64,000 nt of DNA from an uncultured Acidimicrobiales bacterium (lineage in GTDB: Bacteria > Actinomycetota > Acidimicrobiia > Acidimicrobiales > SZUA-35), in contig CALKZY010000003.1 in assembly GCA_938002965.1 (NCBI GenBank), forward strand, positions 1 through 64,000, written 5' to 3'. Positions 44,212 to 53,001 of this stretch are shown piece after piece (the stretch's first letter is position 1; every line of letters begins with the position of its first letter). Under the pieces are notes generated by a model. It searched no databases, was not told the DNA's origin, and saw only the letters and a list, made by a program, of their open reading frames with translations. The position numbers and the translations under genes were made by a program.

Positions 44212-45033
44212 CTACCAGTCCGCCGCGGCTGGATGCCAGCGAAGTCCAAGGCGTTCGGCCTCGGCCAGCGTCTCGGGGTTAACCAGGCGCTGCGACAGGC
44301 TGCGACCGTCCTGCCGTCGCAGCTCGTGAGTGAAAGTGCCGCCGGCAACACCGAGTAATTCGGGCATGGTCTGCCCGGCCCACCTTGCTGGGTCGTCGGC
44401 GAAGTCCTCGTATCGAACTTGGCGGAATCCTTCGGTCTGACTGAGTGCGTCGAATGCCGCTCGGTCGCCTTCGACTACCTCGACATAGTGTTTCCGCAGG
44501 TGATCGAGGTCGAGGTCTACCTGGGGTCGCCCGTCGCTCGTTCCGCTGGTGTTCAGCCACTGGTCTGATGTCTTGGCTTGTTGGAGACTCACATACTGGG
44601 CTACGACATCGTGACGGTAGAGCTGGATCCACCGCGCTTCGGGTAAGGCTGCGGCGTAGCCATCCCAGTCGGTGTTGACCGCCTTGAGGTGGTTGCGAAA
44701 CACCTTTGTGACGGTCACCGGTCCTCGCAGGCTGAGATCGCGGGTGAGGTCGGCGGCCTCGGCAGCGTCGGTCAGGTTCATCCACCCGTACGCGATGGGG
44801 TTGAGTGCCTCATAGGTTGTCTCGACTTCTGGTAGCGCCTGGGCGAGCTCGCAGAAGACGGTGCTCCCCGTTCGCATTCCGGCTGCGACCACCACAATCT
44901 GCGACTGCGCCCACGGGTACAACAACCGCCCGAGGCGTCGTGTCCGATCGAGCGTGGAAAGGTTTGGGTTGCGGATGATGGCCCTGGCTGCCGACTTGCG
45001 CCCGTGGTACCGCCGCCACATCATGCGTCTCAT
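44212..45033 (-). CDS. Sulfotransferase family protein
   Basis: 273 aa. The 5'-phosphosulfate loop is IVVVAAGMRTGSTVFCELAQ at about residue 41, and VTVTKVFRNHLK with ARWIQLYRHDVVAQYVSLQQ gives the 3'-phosphate-binding Arg/Ser motif (RxxxxxxxS). It transfers sulfate from PAPS, likely to a sugar hydroxyl of the surface polysaccharide, given the locus. Related to Stf0-type enzymes. On the opposite strand from the GT2 and in an operon with the methyltransferase upstream. Confidence 0.8.
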   Translation of the reverse strand: MRRMMWRRYHGRKSAARAIIRNPNLSTLDRTRRLGRLLYPWAQSQIVVVAAGMRTGSTVFCELAQALPEVETTYEALNPIAYGWMNLTDAAEAADLTRDLSLRGPVTVTKVFRNHLKAVNTDWDGYAAALPEARWIQLYRHDVVAQYVSLQQAKTSDQWLNTSGTSDGRPQVDLDLDHLRKHYVEVVEGDRAAFDALSQTEGFRQVRYEDFADDPARWAGQTMPELLGVAGGTFTHELRRQDGRSLSQRLVNPETLAEAERLGLRWHPAAADW

Positions 45034-45046
45034 CTGGCTGGGCCTA

Positions 45047-45757
45047 TCATCGAACGACGATTCGTGCGAAAGGTTTCTTTCTCCCGACTACTTCGTAGTC
45101 GGAGCCAAGCCGATCAGCCCAGACTCTTGTGAGTTCCAACTCGGCTGGTCGGTCGACGTCGTCCATCAGCACCCGAGTCCCGCTTGTCACCATTGGGGCG
45201 AGCTTGTCCATTACGCCGGACCGGCCGCCTTTTGTGTCACCGGGGGGTCCGTCGCAGAGTACGAGTGTCGCCGTTGCCAGCAGTGCGATATTCGTGGTGT
45301 CGTACCAGTCATAGTCGGGGCCGTCCATCAGGGGGGCGTGAAGGACCTGGGTGCTTAGGCCATAGCGGTCACACCAGGTCTGGATGTTGTCGGCCCATTC
45401 AGCGTGGTGCTCAAGGGCAATGTGGGGCACTTGGCGGGAGGTGACGATAGAGCCCACCAGCAGTGTCGACAGCCCGGTTCCGCATTCGACTACGGCGCCG
45501 TCTTCGAGGTTGAGGGCCTCATCGACGCAGCCAGCCAGGAAGTCTTCCCAGCCGGACCATCCGGCGTTACCCCATCCGTAGATGAGTTTGGCCAGCTTGG
45601 GGTTGTCCGGGTTCCGGTACTCATCGGGCCGTCGCCTGAAGTCAGCCATTGTGATTCGGAATGTCAAGTCTCGGTGGGTTGCCCGCAGGCGTCGGCGAAT
45701 CGGCGCTGGGAGGAGTCTGCGGAGCGTCTGTTTTGCTGCGTTCAGCTGGACGGTCAT
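45047..45757 (-). CDS. SAM-dependent methyltransferase-like protein
   Basis: 236 aa. After a basic N-terminus (TLRRLLPAPIRRRLRATHR), the motif GAVVECGTGLSTLLVGSIVT binds SAM; HIALEHHAEWADNIQTWCDR is motif II, and LVLCDGPPGDTKGGRSGVMD is the acidic loop. Located 13 nt upstream of the sulfotransferase gene on the same strand. It probably methylates a sugar of the surface polysaccharide. Confidence 0.78.
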   Translation of the reverse strand: MTVQLNAAKQTLRRLLPAPIRRRLRATHRDLTFRITMADFRRRPDEYRNPDNPKLAKLIYGWGNAGWSGWEDFLAGCVDEALNLEDGAVVECGTGLSTLLVGSIVTSRQVPHIALEHHAEWADNIQTWCDRYGLSTQVLHAPLMDGPDYDWYDTTNIALLATATLVLCDGPPGDTKGGRSGVMDKLAPMVTSGTRVLMDDVDRPAELELTRVWADRLGSDYEVVGRKKPFARIVVR

Positions 45758-45823
45758 GATGACAGGTGGTTCCGGATCGGTCGAGGACTTCGCCCGTGTC
45801 GGGCTTTCGGGGCAGCCTAGCGA

Positions 45824-46310
45824 TCAGGTGTATCCGTCGGGGTTCTTGACCCGGAAGCGCCAAGCGTCATCGCAGATGTCTTGGAGAGATCGGTAGTCGG
45901 TCATTCCCAGAGTCTTTGCCGCCAGAGTGGTGTCGCCGTAGAGGGCGGAGACATCCCCCGGTCGTCGTGGGCCGACCTTAAGTCGCAGCTCTTTGCCGGA
46001 GGCTTTGGATACTGCTGCAATCAGTTGTTTAACCGACACACCTTCGCCTCGACCGATATTGATGGCTTGGAACCGTGCTTCGGGTAACCCGCCGAGGAGG
46101 TTGAGCGCTCGCAGGTGCGCTTCGGCGACGACCATAACGTGAACGTAGTCTCGAACCCCTGTTCCGTCGGGAGTATCGAAGTCATCGCCGTGGACGTCAA
46201 CGTCGAGCTGGTTGGAGGTCGCCGACTCGATGAGGCGGAGGAGCAGATTCGACGGTGGGCCCAGACACCATTCGCCTAGTAGACCCGATGGGTGTGCCCC
46301 TGTCTCCGGG
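45824..46310 (-). pseudogene. 5'-truncated UDP-glucose 4-epimerase (galE)
   Basis: The minus strand encodes GAHPSGLLGE, then VHGDDFDTPDGTGVRDYVHV, then AINIGRGEGVSVKQLIAAVS and LKVGPRRPGDVSALYGDTTL, ending KNPDGYT. This is the C-terminal half of GalE. The N-terminal Rossmann domain with GxxGxxG and the catalytic Tyr-x3-Lys are missing. Homology ends at about 46300-46310, exactly where the UDP-sugar dehydrogenase fragment begins on the other strand. The product would be inactive. Confidence 0.85.
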
Positions 46311-47051
46311 CTGAACGCGTCGTCCCTTGAGGCTGTTGATGGCTTCTATCAGACGCTGGTGGATACAACGGTTCCGGTGGCTGGTACCCGTGAGGCCGAG
46401 ATGACGAAGCTGCTGGAGAACACGTTCCGGCACGTCAATATCGCACTGGTGAACGAACTGGCAATGCACGCCAAGGGTCTTGATATAGACATTTGGAATG
46501 TCATTGATGCCGCCAAGACGAAGCCGTTCGGTTTCATGCCGTTCTACCCCGGGCCGGGTACGGGCGGGCACTGCCTGCCGGTTGATCCGTCGTATCTTTC
46601 GTGGCAGTTCGAACGCCAGTTGGGTGCGATTTCCCGCTTCGTCAAGATTGCTAATGACGTGAACGAAGGTATGCCGGGTTATGTGGTGCAGCGTGTGCAG
46701 GCAGGACTCAACGATCGGCTGAAGCCGGTGAAGGGTTCGAGAGTTCTCGTGCTGGGCGTGGCATACAAGAAGAACTCCAACGACGCTCGGGAGACTCCGG
46801 CTACCGGAGTGATTCGAGATCTGGTCAAGTTAGGGGCTGACGTGAGGATTCATGATTCTCACGTCGGGGCCTACGAAATGGACGATGTGGCCGCACGGGT
46901 GAACCTGTCAGCTGACGAAGTGGCCTCAGCCGACGCCATCATCTTGATTACTGATCATGATGATGTCGACTATGACTTGGTGCTACCACGTGGCGACTAT
47001 GTCTTTGATGCTAGACATCGACTGGCTGGTACGTCGGCTGAGCAACTGTAA
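46300..47051 (+). pseudogene. 5'-truncated UDP-sugar 6-dehydrogenase (Ugd/WecC type)
   Basis: The frame runs from about VSGLNASSLEAVDGFY through EMTKLLENTFRHVNIALVNE, TKPFGFMPFYPGPGTGGHCL and VLGVAYKKNSNDARETPATG to TAA at 47051. Central and C-terminal domains are intact and the catalytic Cys is present in GGHCLPVD, in the GDP-mannose/UDP-ManNAc dehydrogenase style. The N-terminal NAD-binding domain is absent. The upstream residues of the open frame (before 46300) come from the antisense of galE. Not functional as it stands. Confidence 0.85.
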
Positions 47052-47255
47052 GGCAACGTTTTGACCAAGCCTTTGCCGTTTGTTGCACAAAGGATGGTGC
47101 CTGTCGGTGCAAGATGAAAGTGTTAGGTATGTACAGGGCGATAGATAAACAAAAGTGGTTTGATTCCGCTGTGCGTGATTCGAACCGGGTCCTGTGCTGT
47201 ATTCGCCTTTGCGCTCCCATTCCACCAAACTGCTTGACCGGGTAGTGGGGCTGTC

Positions 47256-47785
47256 TTGTCTTCGTCTCGATTGCTGACATGGATCTATAAGCACCCGAGG
47301 GTGTTCCCCCTGGCGTCCGACTTGTCGTCGTGGGTGGCTGTCGGCGTTGGCTTCTTGCTGCTCCCGCAGCATGTGGGGTTCGACGACGGCACGATTTTTG
47401 CCGGTTGTGCCGTTGCGGCGCAGTGGCTGTTGGGCGCGTTCAACGGGCTGTACGCCGGTCGATGGCGCGTCACGTCGTTCGCTGAGGTTACATGCCTTCT
47501 TTGGACCTGGGGGGTGTCTGCCGCCAGTGCGTTGGCTGCAGTGAGATTCCTTGCCCCCGATGGCTCAACGCTGCAGTTCTTCCCGCTGGTGGCCTGGGCA
47601 GCCGGCGCCTTGGCGGCAATGGTCTTAAGTCGCCTGGTTTGGCGCTTTCACTGGGAACATCAGCATCGCCCGTTGGCCGACGGTCGCCGCCGGACGATCG
47701 TGTTCGGTGCCGGTCAAGGTGGAACGCAGGTGATCCGCACGATGTTGACCGATCCGTCGTCGGGCTACTACCCCGGCGAGGTCGG
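47256..47785 (+). pseudogene. 3'-truncated CapD/FlaA1-type polysaccharide protein
   Basis: Begins MSSSRLLTWIYKHPRVFPLA, then four membrane helices and RRTIVFGAGQGGTQVIRTML, TDPSSGYYPGE. This is the N-terminal half of membrane-bound nucleoside-diphosphate-sugar epimerase/dehydratase proteins, in which the CoA-binding-like domain normally leads to an epimerase domain. The match stops at about 47785, where the sequence continues as part of a tyrosine kinase in another frame. About 200 bp of AT-richer non-coding sequence (47052-47255) precede it, with no gene seen. Confidence 0.78.
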
Positions 47786-48619
47786 GTCCATCAGATTTAC
47801 AGCATCTCCCGCAGCCCGGGGTTGTCGGATCACGTACTGGGCCATCTGGAACTCGGGCGGGTCGCCCGTCGAGTGGAGGGGGCCGAGGGTCTGTACGTCA
47901 TTCCGACCGGCACCGCTCCACCCAACCCGGCAGCCTTCGTCGGCCTCCCGGGCTTTGCCGCCGCTCTGAACGGTGTGGCCCGCCAAGTCAACACCGTGAT
48001 ACTCGACGCTCCTCCGCTCCTGGCGGTATCCGACACCTACACCATGGCTCGCAACGTCGACGGTGTTGTTCTCACTGTCCGAGCGGGAACCACCACTCGG
48101 TCTGAGCTCTCCGAAGTCATCACCGTCTTGGCCCAGGTGGAGGCCAACGTCCTCGGCGTGGTCATGATCGGGGCCAAAGAGTCCGAAACATACGGCGGCC
48201 GTTACTACGCCACTGAACACACCGGTCAACTCCCCGCCGCCATAACCTCCGGCGCGGGTGAACCCCGTCGCAGCGGGCGGCGACGCCGACCCAGCGGGCA
48301 GATACAGGTCGCCGATGACCTGTCGATCGTGTACAACACCGGCCGCACCAACCTGCGTACCCATGACACGGGCCCGGGCATAGCCGGACACCTAGGGGCC
48401 GGCGAGCACGATTCGGCTCGAAGCGGACCGCCGACGCCCATCATGAACGGCAGCGGCGAGGTTTTGAGACTGGGCGACCTCGACGACTATCAAGCTGGCG
48501 GCGACAGCCGTCGGGCCCGCGCCAATGGCCAGAACGGAAACCAGGGCAACGGCAGTCGAAACGGCTCGCATCGAGACGGTGAACCCACGTCACTCTTTCC
48601 AGAAATGTTCGACCGATGA
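47786..48619 (+). pseudogene. 5'-truncated second Wzz/BY-kinase C-terminal fragment
   Basis: The frame starts to match BY-kinases at SPGLSDHVLGHLELG, then GLYVIPTGTAPPNPAAFVGL, NTVILDAPPLLAVSDTYTMA (Walker B) and VDGVVLTVRAGTTTRSELSE. Walker A, A' and the membrane-spanning Wzz domain are missing. The tail of ~120 residues is Gly/Asn/Arg-rich with scattered Tyr, and ends LFPEMFDR. The stop overlaps the start of the intact kinase by four bases, so this was the upstream gene of a kinase pair. The open frame extends upstream to 47492 but this is antisense noise in another frame of the CapD fragment. Confidence 0.8.
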
Positions 48620-50241
48620 TGCAACAACACGGTGCCCAGCGCACCGACGTCGCCCGCCTGGAGGACTACATCCGAGCAGTTCAGCTGCGCAAATGGTTGG
48701 TTCTGGCCGCAACTCTTGCCGGGTTGATCCTTGGGTACCTGTACGCAACGAGTCGGGATTCGAACTACACGGCAACCGCTTCGGTCCTGGTGCGTGCGTC
48801 CCCGGTAGGGGCCAGAGTGCAAGGCCAATACGAGCTGGCAAACCTGGAACGCGAGCGCGAAGTACTGCAAGGGAACCGGGTGGCTGAAGCCGCAGCGCTC
48901 ACTCTCGGAAACGGCAGAACCGCTCAGGACCTGCAGCGAAACCTGAGTGTTGACTTTCGGCCCGAATCCGATGTTCTTCTCGTTCGCTACACCTCCGAGG
49001 ATGCCGAGGAGGCAGCGCAAGTGGCTAACGCGTTCGCCGCCGAGTACGCCGCTCTACGTGAAGGCGAGGCGGCCGGATTCTTCTCGTCGCTGCTGGGCTC
49101 CACCAACGACGACGTCACATCGACCCGGGCCGCCCTCCAAGCGGCCTACGCCGAGAAAGAAGCGCTCGAAGTGGAGCGTTCGGTGGTCGACGACGCTGGA
49201 GGCGATGTGTCTTCCATCGATGCCGCCATCGCTGTGGCCAACTCGAATGCCTCAAGCATGTCGCGGCAAATGCAAGATGCCGAAGAGGAACTGAATGACC
49301 TGCAAAAGCAGAACGACGCCCGCTTTCCGGCCGCTGAGCTCCTCAAAGGGGCACTGACCCCGGGTTCACCCAACGGGTTTGGAGCCGGACTGTTGACTCT
49401 GGCCGGCCTGTTACTCGGAGCGCTACTCGGTGTGGTTGGCGCCTTCTTGTTGCAGCGACTCGATACCACGGCCCGCGACGACGAAGACGTAGCCTTGGCG
49501 CTTGGATCCGCCGTGCTCGGATCGGTACCAACACTTGGTGTCGGTGTGCGAGGCGGAACGGGTGGGCTGGTCATGCTGTCGAGCGGGGGGTCGGCTCGAT
49601 TCCACGCAGCCCGCGAAGCCTTCCGTCGGCTCCGCAGCTCCGTGCAGTTTCTGAACACGTCGAGCGGCGTGAGTTCGATTCTGGTCACCAGCTCGACCCC
49701 AGGGGAAGGTAAGAGTCTCACATCGGCCAACCTGTCTGTGGCGCTGGCGCAAAACGGGTCTCGGGTGGTGTTGGTCAACGCCGACATGCGCCGCCCAACG
49801 CTCGAAAAAATGTTCGGTATGGAGGCCAACCGGCCGGGCCTGGCCGACTATCTCAACTTCACCGCCGACATTAACGTCGAACGCACCCCCAATATTGAGA
49901 ACTTGTGGTTCATCCGGGCCGGCACACAGCCGACAAACCCTGGCGAACTGCTAAATTCCGATCGTTTCGAGCAGCTGATGAAAGAGCTCGATCGAGAAGG
50001 GGTTGATTTTGTTGTGGTCGATACTCCGCCGGTGCTTAGCACTGCTGATGCGGTGTCCGCCGCCCGCTTTGTTGACGGCGTTCTGGTGGTCGTTGACACC
50101 GAGCGGACCGACACCTCCGACCTGCTCCGAGTCCGAGCCGATCTGCAACGCAGTGGCTCAACCATCTTGGGCTCGGTCATGAACCGGCAGAAGTTCAAAC
50201 GCCGAGGGTTCTTCAAACGCCGTGACCACTACTCCTATTGA
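48616..50241 (+). CDS. Chain-length determinant/bacterial tyrosine kinase (Wzz-BY-kinase fusion)
   Basis: 541 aa. The Wzz domain has helices near residues 27-45 (WLVLAATLAGLILGYLYATS) and 260-283 (GAGLLTLAGLLLGALLGVVG), with a periplasmic coiled-coil between. The cytoplasmic kinase has Walker A VTSSTPGEGKSLTSANLSVA, Walker A' VVLVNADMRRPTLEKMFG and Walker B VDFVVVDTPPVLSTADAV. The C-terminus ends RRDHYSY, a minimal Tyr cluster for autophosphorylation. It controls polymer length and export with the Wzy polymerase. Overlaps the next gene by 20 nt. Confidence 0.92.
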   Translation: MMQQHGAQRTDVARLEDYIRAVQLRKWLVLAATLAGLILGYLYATSRDSNYTATASVLVRASPVGARVQGQYELANLEREREVLQGNRVAEAAALTLGNGRTAQDLQRNLSVDFRPESDVLLVRYTSEDAEEAAQVANAFAAEYAALREGEAAGFFSSLLGSTNDDVTSTRAALQAAYAEKEALEVERSVVDDAGGDVSSIDAAIAVANSNASSMSRQMQDAEEELNDLQKQNDARFPAAELLKGALTPGSPNGFGAGLLTLAGLLLGALLGVVGAFLLQRLDTTARDDEDVALALGSAVLGSVPTLGVGVRGGTGGLVMLSSGGSARFHAAREAFRRLRSSVQFLNTSSGVSSILVTSSTPGEGKSLTSANLSVALAQNGSRVVLVNADMRRPTLEKMFGMEANRPGLADYLNFTADINVERTPNIENLWFIRAGTQPTNPGELLNSDRFEQLMKELDREGVDFVVVDTPPVLSTADAVSAARFVDGVLVVVDTERTDTSDLLRVRADLQRSGSTILGSVMNRQKFKRRGFFKRRDHYSY

Positions 50242-51502
50242 GGTCGCACAGGTAGCGCAGGTCCAGGCCGAGCCCACACAATCGGAGAGCCTTGTTGGTT
50301 TGCCGGGAATCTTGGAGAGCCTGGTGGTTTGGGCCGCTTGCTTTTCTCTGTTTCACGGGCTGCCAATGGACTGGTTTCAAACCCGACAGGAGGCCCTGGC
50401 GGTCGAAGGAAACCTACGCATGGTGATCGTTCAGATGGCGCTCATGGGTGTGGGGATCGCCCGGGTTGCCGGCAGTTTCGATTGGCTGCTTCGAGCGATC
50501 CGGCTTGACGCCGCCATGTTCGGTTTCGTGGGGATGACCTTGGCCTCGACGTTCTGGTCGACCGATCCCGGCGAGACTATGCGGCAGTCAATCATCTTCA
50601 TTACCGTCACCCTCTTCGCTGTGTACCTGGTTCTCAGGTTTTCGCTGCCTGAGATTCTTCAAATCTGGGCGTTGGTGTTCACCGCATCGGCTGTCGCCAA
50701 TCTGTATTTCATCTTTCGCCTTCCGGTCTATGGGCAGTCGGTGGCCGGACAGTGGGATGGGGTTTACACCCAGAAGAACGCCTTGGGCTGGATGGCGCTG
50801 GTCGGCATTCCGGTGTTGTTGTCGGCCGGTCGGGCCACGCCGCGGTTTCGGGTGCTTTACTACCCGGCTGCCGCAGCCTTTGTAGTGCTTCTAATCGGCT
50901 CTGAGTCCAAGACGATGCTCTGTCGACCAGCGGGTCGGTCGGGCTGATGATGATCTATCTGCTGTTTCGTGGCCGCAAGACAATGCGCGGCGTCGCCTAC
51001 CTCGGTCTGGTCACCGCTGTGGGAGTGACTGTCACCTTGACCTTCACGAACATCGAAGCGCTAACCGAACTGCTGGACAAAGACGTCAGCTTCACCGGGC
51101 GCATTCCGTTGTGGCAGTTGCTGTGGCCGATCGCCCTCGCCGAACCGCTGCTCGGGTACGGCTACAAGGCGGTCTTTCACCGGCTACTTCGGGCCGGTCC
51201 ACGAGGTGTGGGTCATGGAGAATTGGAATCCGTCACATGCCCACAACGAACTGCTGAACCTATGGCTACAAGTTGGTCTCGTTGGGCTCGGGCTGTATCT
51301 CGCATCGCTTGGACGGGCTCTGCCGCGATCAGTTCGCACGGTTGCCGCGCTGCCGGGAGCGGCAGGACTGTGGCCGCTGGTATTCATTTCCTCGGCCATC
51401 TTGGTGTCCATCACCGAGTCTGGAATGAGCAACGGCATCGCTGGGTGGATGATGTTCGTGGTCGCCGTGCTCTCAGCCGCCCATCACGGCGCAAAGGCCT
51501 AG
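50222..51502 (+). pseudogene. O-antigen ligase/polymerase (Wzy/RfaL family), broken by two frameshifts
   Basis: The gene starts at a GTG inside the kinase gene. Part 1 (50222 to about 50915) ends LIGSESKTM. The sequence continues in a second frame as ALSTSGSVGLMMIYLLFRGR up to LLGYGYKAVFH. It then continues in a third frame as GYFGPVHEVWVMENWNPSHA and HNELLNLWLQVGLVGLGLYL to TAG at 51500-51502. Together they form one ~12-helix membrane protein with the O-antigen-ligase HNxxL motif. Repair needs about one base deleted or two inserted near 50915-50920 and one base removed near 51178. It may be a real pseudogene or sequencing error. Confidence 0.8.
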
Positions 51503-52050
51503 GTGGCCAGCAGATCCTCGATGCGTTCGGCCAGTTCTTCGGGGCTGATGGCGCCCTGACGGATGTCGATGGTGCCGTCATCGTTGATGAACGCCACTGC
51601 CGGCTGACTGCCGACTCCGAAGGCCGCCCACAGTGAACCGTCTGCGTCCAGGGTGTGCGTGAAGCGATTGACGCCGTTGCCGCCAAGGAAGCCTTTGACC
51701 GCCGACAGGTCGTCCTTGCCGGCCATGCCGACGAAGGTCACCTGGTCTCCGTATTCATCGTGCGCCGCTGCGACCGCAGGGGCTTCTCGGATACAGGTGG
51801 GTCACCACGGAGCCCAGAACCACAGCACTGCGTCCTGGCCTTCCAGCGAGCCGAACTCGAACTGCCCACCATCGGTGGTCTCAGCTGTCAACGCCAGGGG
51901 CTGAATCTCACTGCTATCAGAGCCGCCAGAGTTGCTACCAGAGCCGGTGGTCGTGGACGCATCGTCGCCGGCGCAGGCGGCCAGTCCGAGCGATAGGGCC
52001 ATGACCACAGCGGCGGCCAGGCGGGATGGCGTAAAGCGCGAACCTCGCAT
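51499..52050 (-). CDS. Candidate selenoprotein: TlpA/thioredoxin-like lipoprotein with UPTC motif
   Basis: 183 aa if TGA is read as selenocysteine (Sec83, codon at 51802-51804). From the ATG at 52050 there is a lipoprotein signal (MRGSRFTPSRLAAAVVMALS, then LAAC) and a Ser/Gly/Thr linker. A Redoxin/TlpA domain follows, starting LTAETTDGGQFEFGSLEGQD. The catalytic site reads LWFWAPW-TGA-PTCIREAP, where the family has WCxxC. The frame continues uninterrupted through DEYGDQVTFVGMAGKDD and SQPAVAFINDDG, including a cis-Pro, to TAG. Only the first Cys codon is replaced. A SECIS-like hairpin follows. The protein would be a thiol-disulfide oxidoreductase outside the membrane. If TGA is a stop, the gene is broken. 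Confidence 0.72.
51764..51804 (-). promoter_or_regulatory. Candidate bacterial SECIS element after the UGA codon
   Basis: On the mRNA, UGA (51804-51802) is followed by 18 bases and then GCCCCUGC (51783-51776), loop GGUC (51775-51772) and GCAGCGGC (51771-51764). The stem is 3 bp (GCC/GGC), one C-C mismatch, then 4 bp (CUGC/GCAG). The loop starts 26 bases after UGA and has G at its first position. This fits the published general pattern for bacterial SECIS (loop 16-37 nt from UGA, G among the first two loop bases). It is in coding sequence, as expected. Confidence 0.55.
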
Positions 52051-52318
52051 GGTCCGAATTCTAGGTTCTCCCGGCCAAGCCAGCGCAGTGCCGAGCACGA
52101 AGTTTCTCAAGTGTTGATCTGCTCCGGTGGCGACGGCTGGACGGTGAGTTCGCGATAGAAGAGTCGATCCAAGGTTCCAGGTCCGCGGTCTGAAGTAGCC
52201 GAAGCCACAATTGCGTGCGATTTCTATCGACACGCTGGCTGTCGGAGTAAAGGAAGATCTGTGTCCGGTCGCGATCTCGCCCTGGAGAAGGCAGTGGTTT
52301 GGACGTGATGGCCGGCGA

Positions 52319-52957
52319 CTACGACGGCTTGTAGTCTGGATTGTCCCAGACGATGAGAACGGCGTAGCTGTCGACCGTTTCATCCCGCATGTAGTTCGGG
52401 ATGGCTTGGACCGCCCGGAAACCCTCGGAGATTTGGAATGACAATGTCGGGTCGTACAGCTCCCCAGCTTTGACTTTTTCGATGTACTCGTCAGCCGTCA
52501 TCGTTTTGATGTGGTCTCTGTAGCCGGGCAACACACCGCCAGCCACAATTCCAGCCTTGTTGTGTTTCGTGACGCAGCCTTTACGCAGGGCGTAAAGCTG
52601 GCGTCCGACACCTTGGCCGCGGTAGGCCGGGTCAACGGCGATGGTCGTGCCGTAGTACCACGGGTTGTCCATCGAGTGGTTGCCGACGCCGCCCTCACCG
52701 TGGACCTCGGTCAGTCCGTGGTCCGAGTGATCGAAGTCGAAGTCGATCAAGATGCCCATGCCCAGCCCTATGAGCTTGTCATCATCGTCACGGTCCAAGA
52801 CCATGAAGTTTCCGTCGGGGAACGCTCGGGCCACGTTCACCATTTCGTCCACGGCGTAGAGATCTTCGGTAGCGACGGTGTCGAACGTGTTGTGTTCAAG
52901 ACGGTGGGCGTCCTCGATGCGCTCCACAGTCAGATTGGTGTATACCAGGTTGGTCAT
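52319..52957 (-). CDS. GNAT family N-acetyltransferase
   Basis: 212 aa from an ATG at 52957. YYGTTIAVDPAYRGQGVGRQ is the acetyl-CoA pyrophosphate-binding motif; the enzyme has a longer C-terminal half (MTADEYIEKVKAGELYDPTL, GFRAVQAIPNYMRDETVDSY, VLIVWDNPDY) seen in a subfamily of larger GNATs. Substrate unknown. The frame upstream to 53062 overlaps the C45 gene and is not likely used. The 268 bases between this stop and the selenoprotein gene hold nothing I can identify. Confidence 0.82.
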   Translation of the reverse strand: MTNLVYTNLTVERIEDAHRLEHNTFDTVATEDLYAVDEMVNVARAFPDGNFMVLDRDDDDKLIGLGMGILIDFDFDHSDHGLTEVHGEGGVGNHSMDNPWYYGTTIAVDPAYRGQGVGRQLYALRKGCVTKHNKAGIVAGGVLPGYRDHIKTMTADEYIEKVKAGELYDPTLSFQISEGFRAVQAIPNYMRDETVDSYAVLIVWDNPDYKPS

Positions 52958-53001
52958 GATCTCGTTTGCTTGCTGTTCGCTTGCTGGTTCACTGACTCTC
53001 T

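Noticed and set aside
47177-47186. tRNA-like T-loop (GGTTCGAATC on the minus strand)
   Set aside because: No matching T-stem, acceptor arm or anticodon arm around it.
47492-48619. One 375-codon gene running through the CapD/kinase junction
   Set aside because: The first ~100 codons are out of frame with the real CapD sequence and match nothing; only the part after about 47786 matches a kinase.
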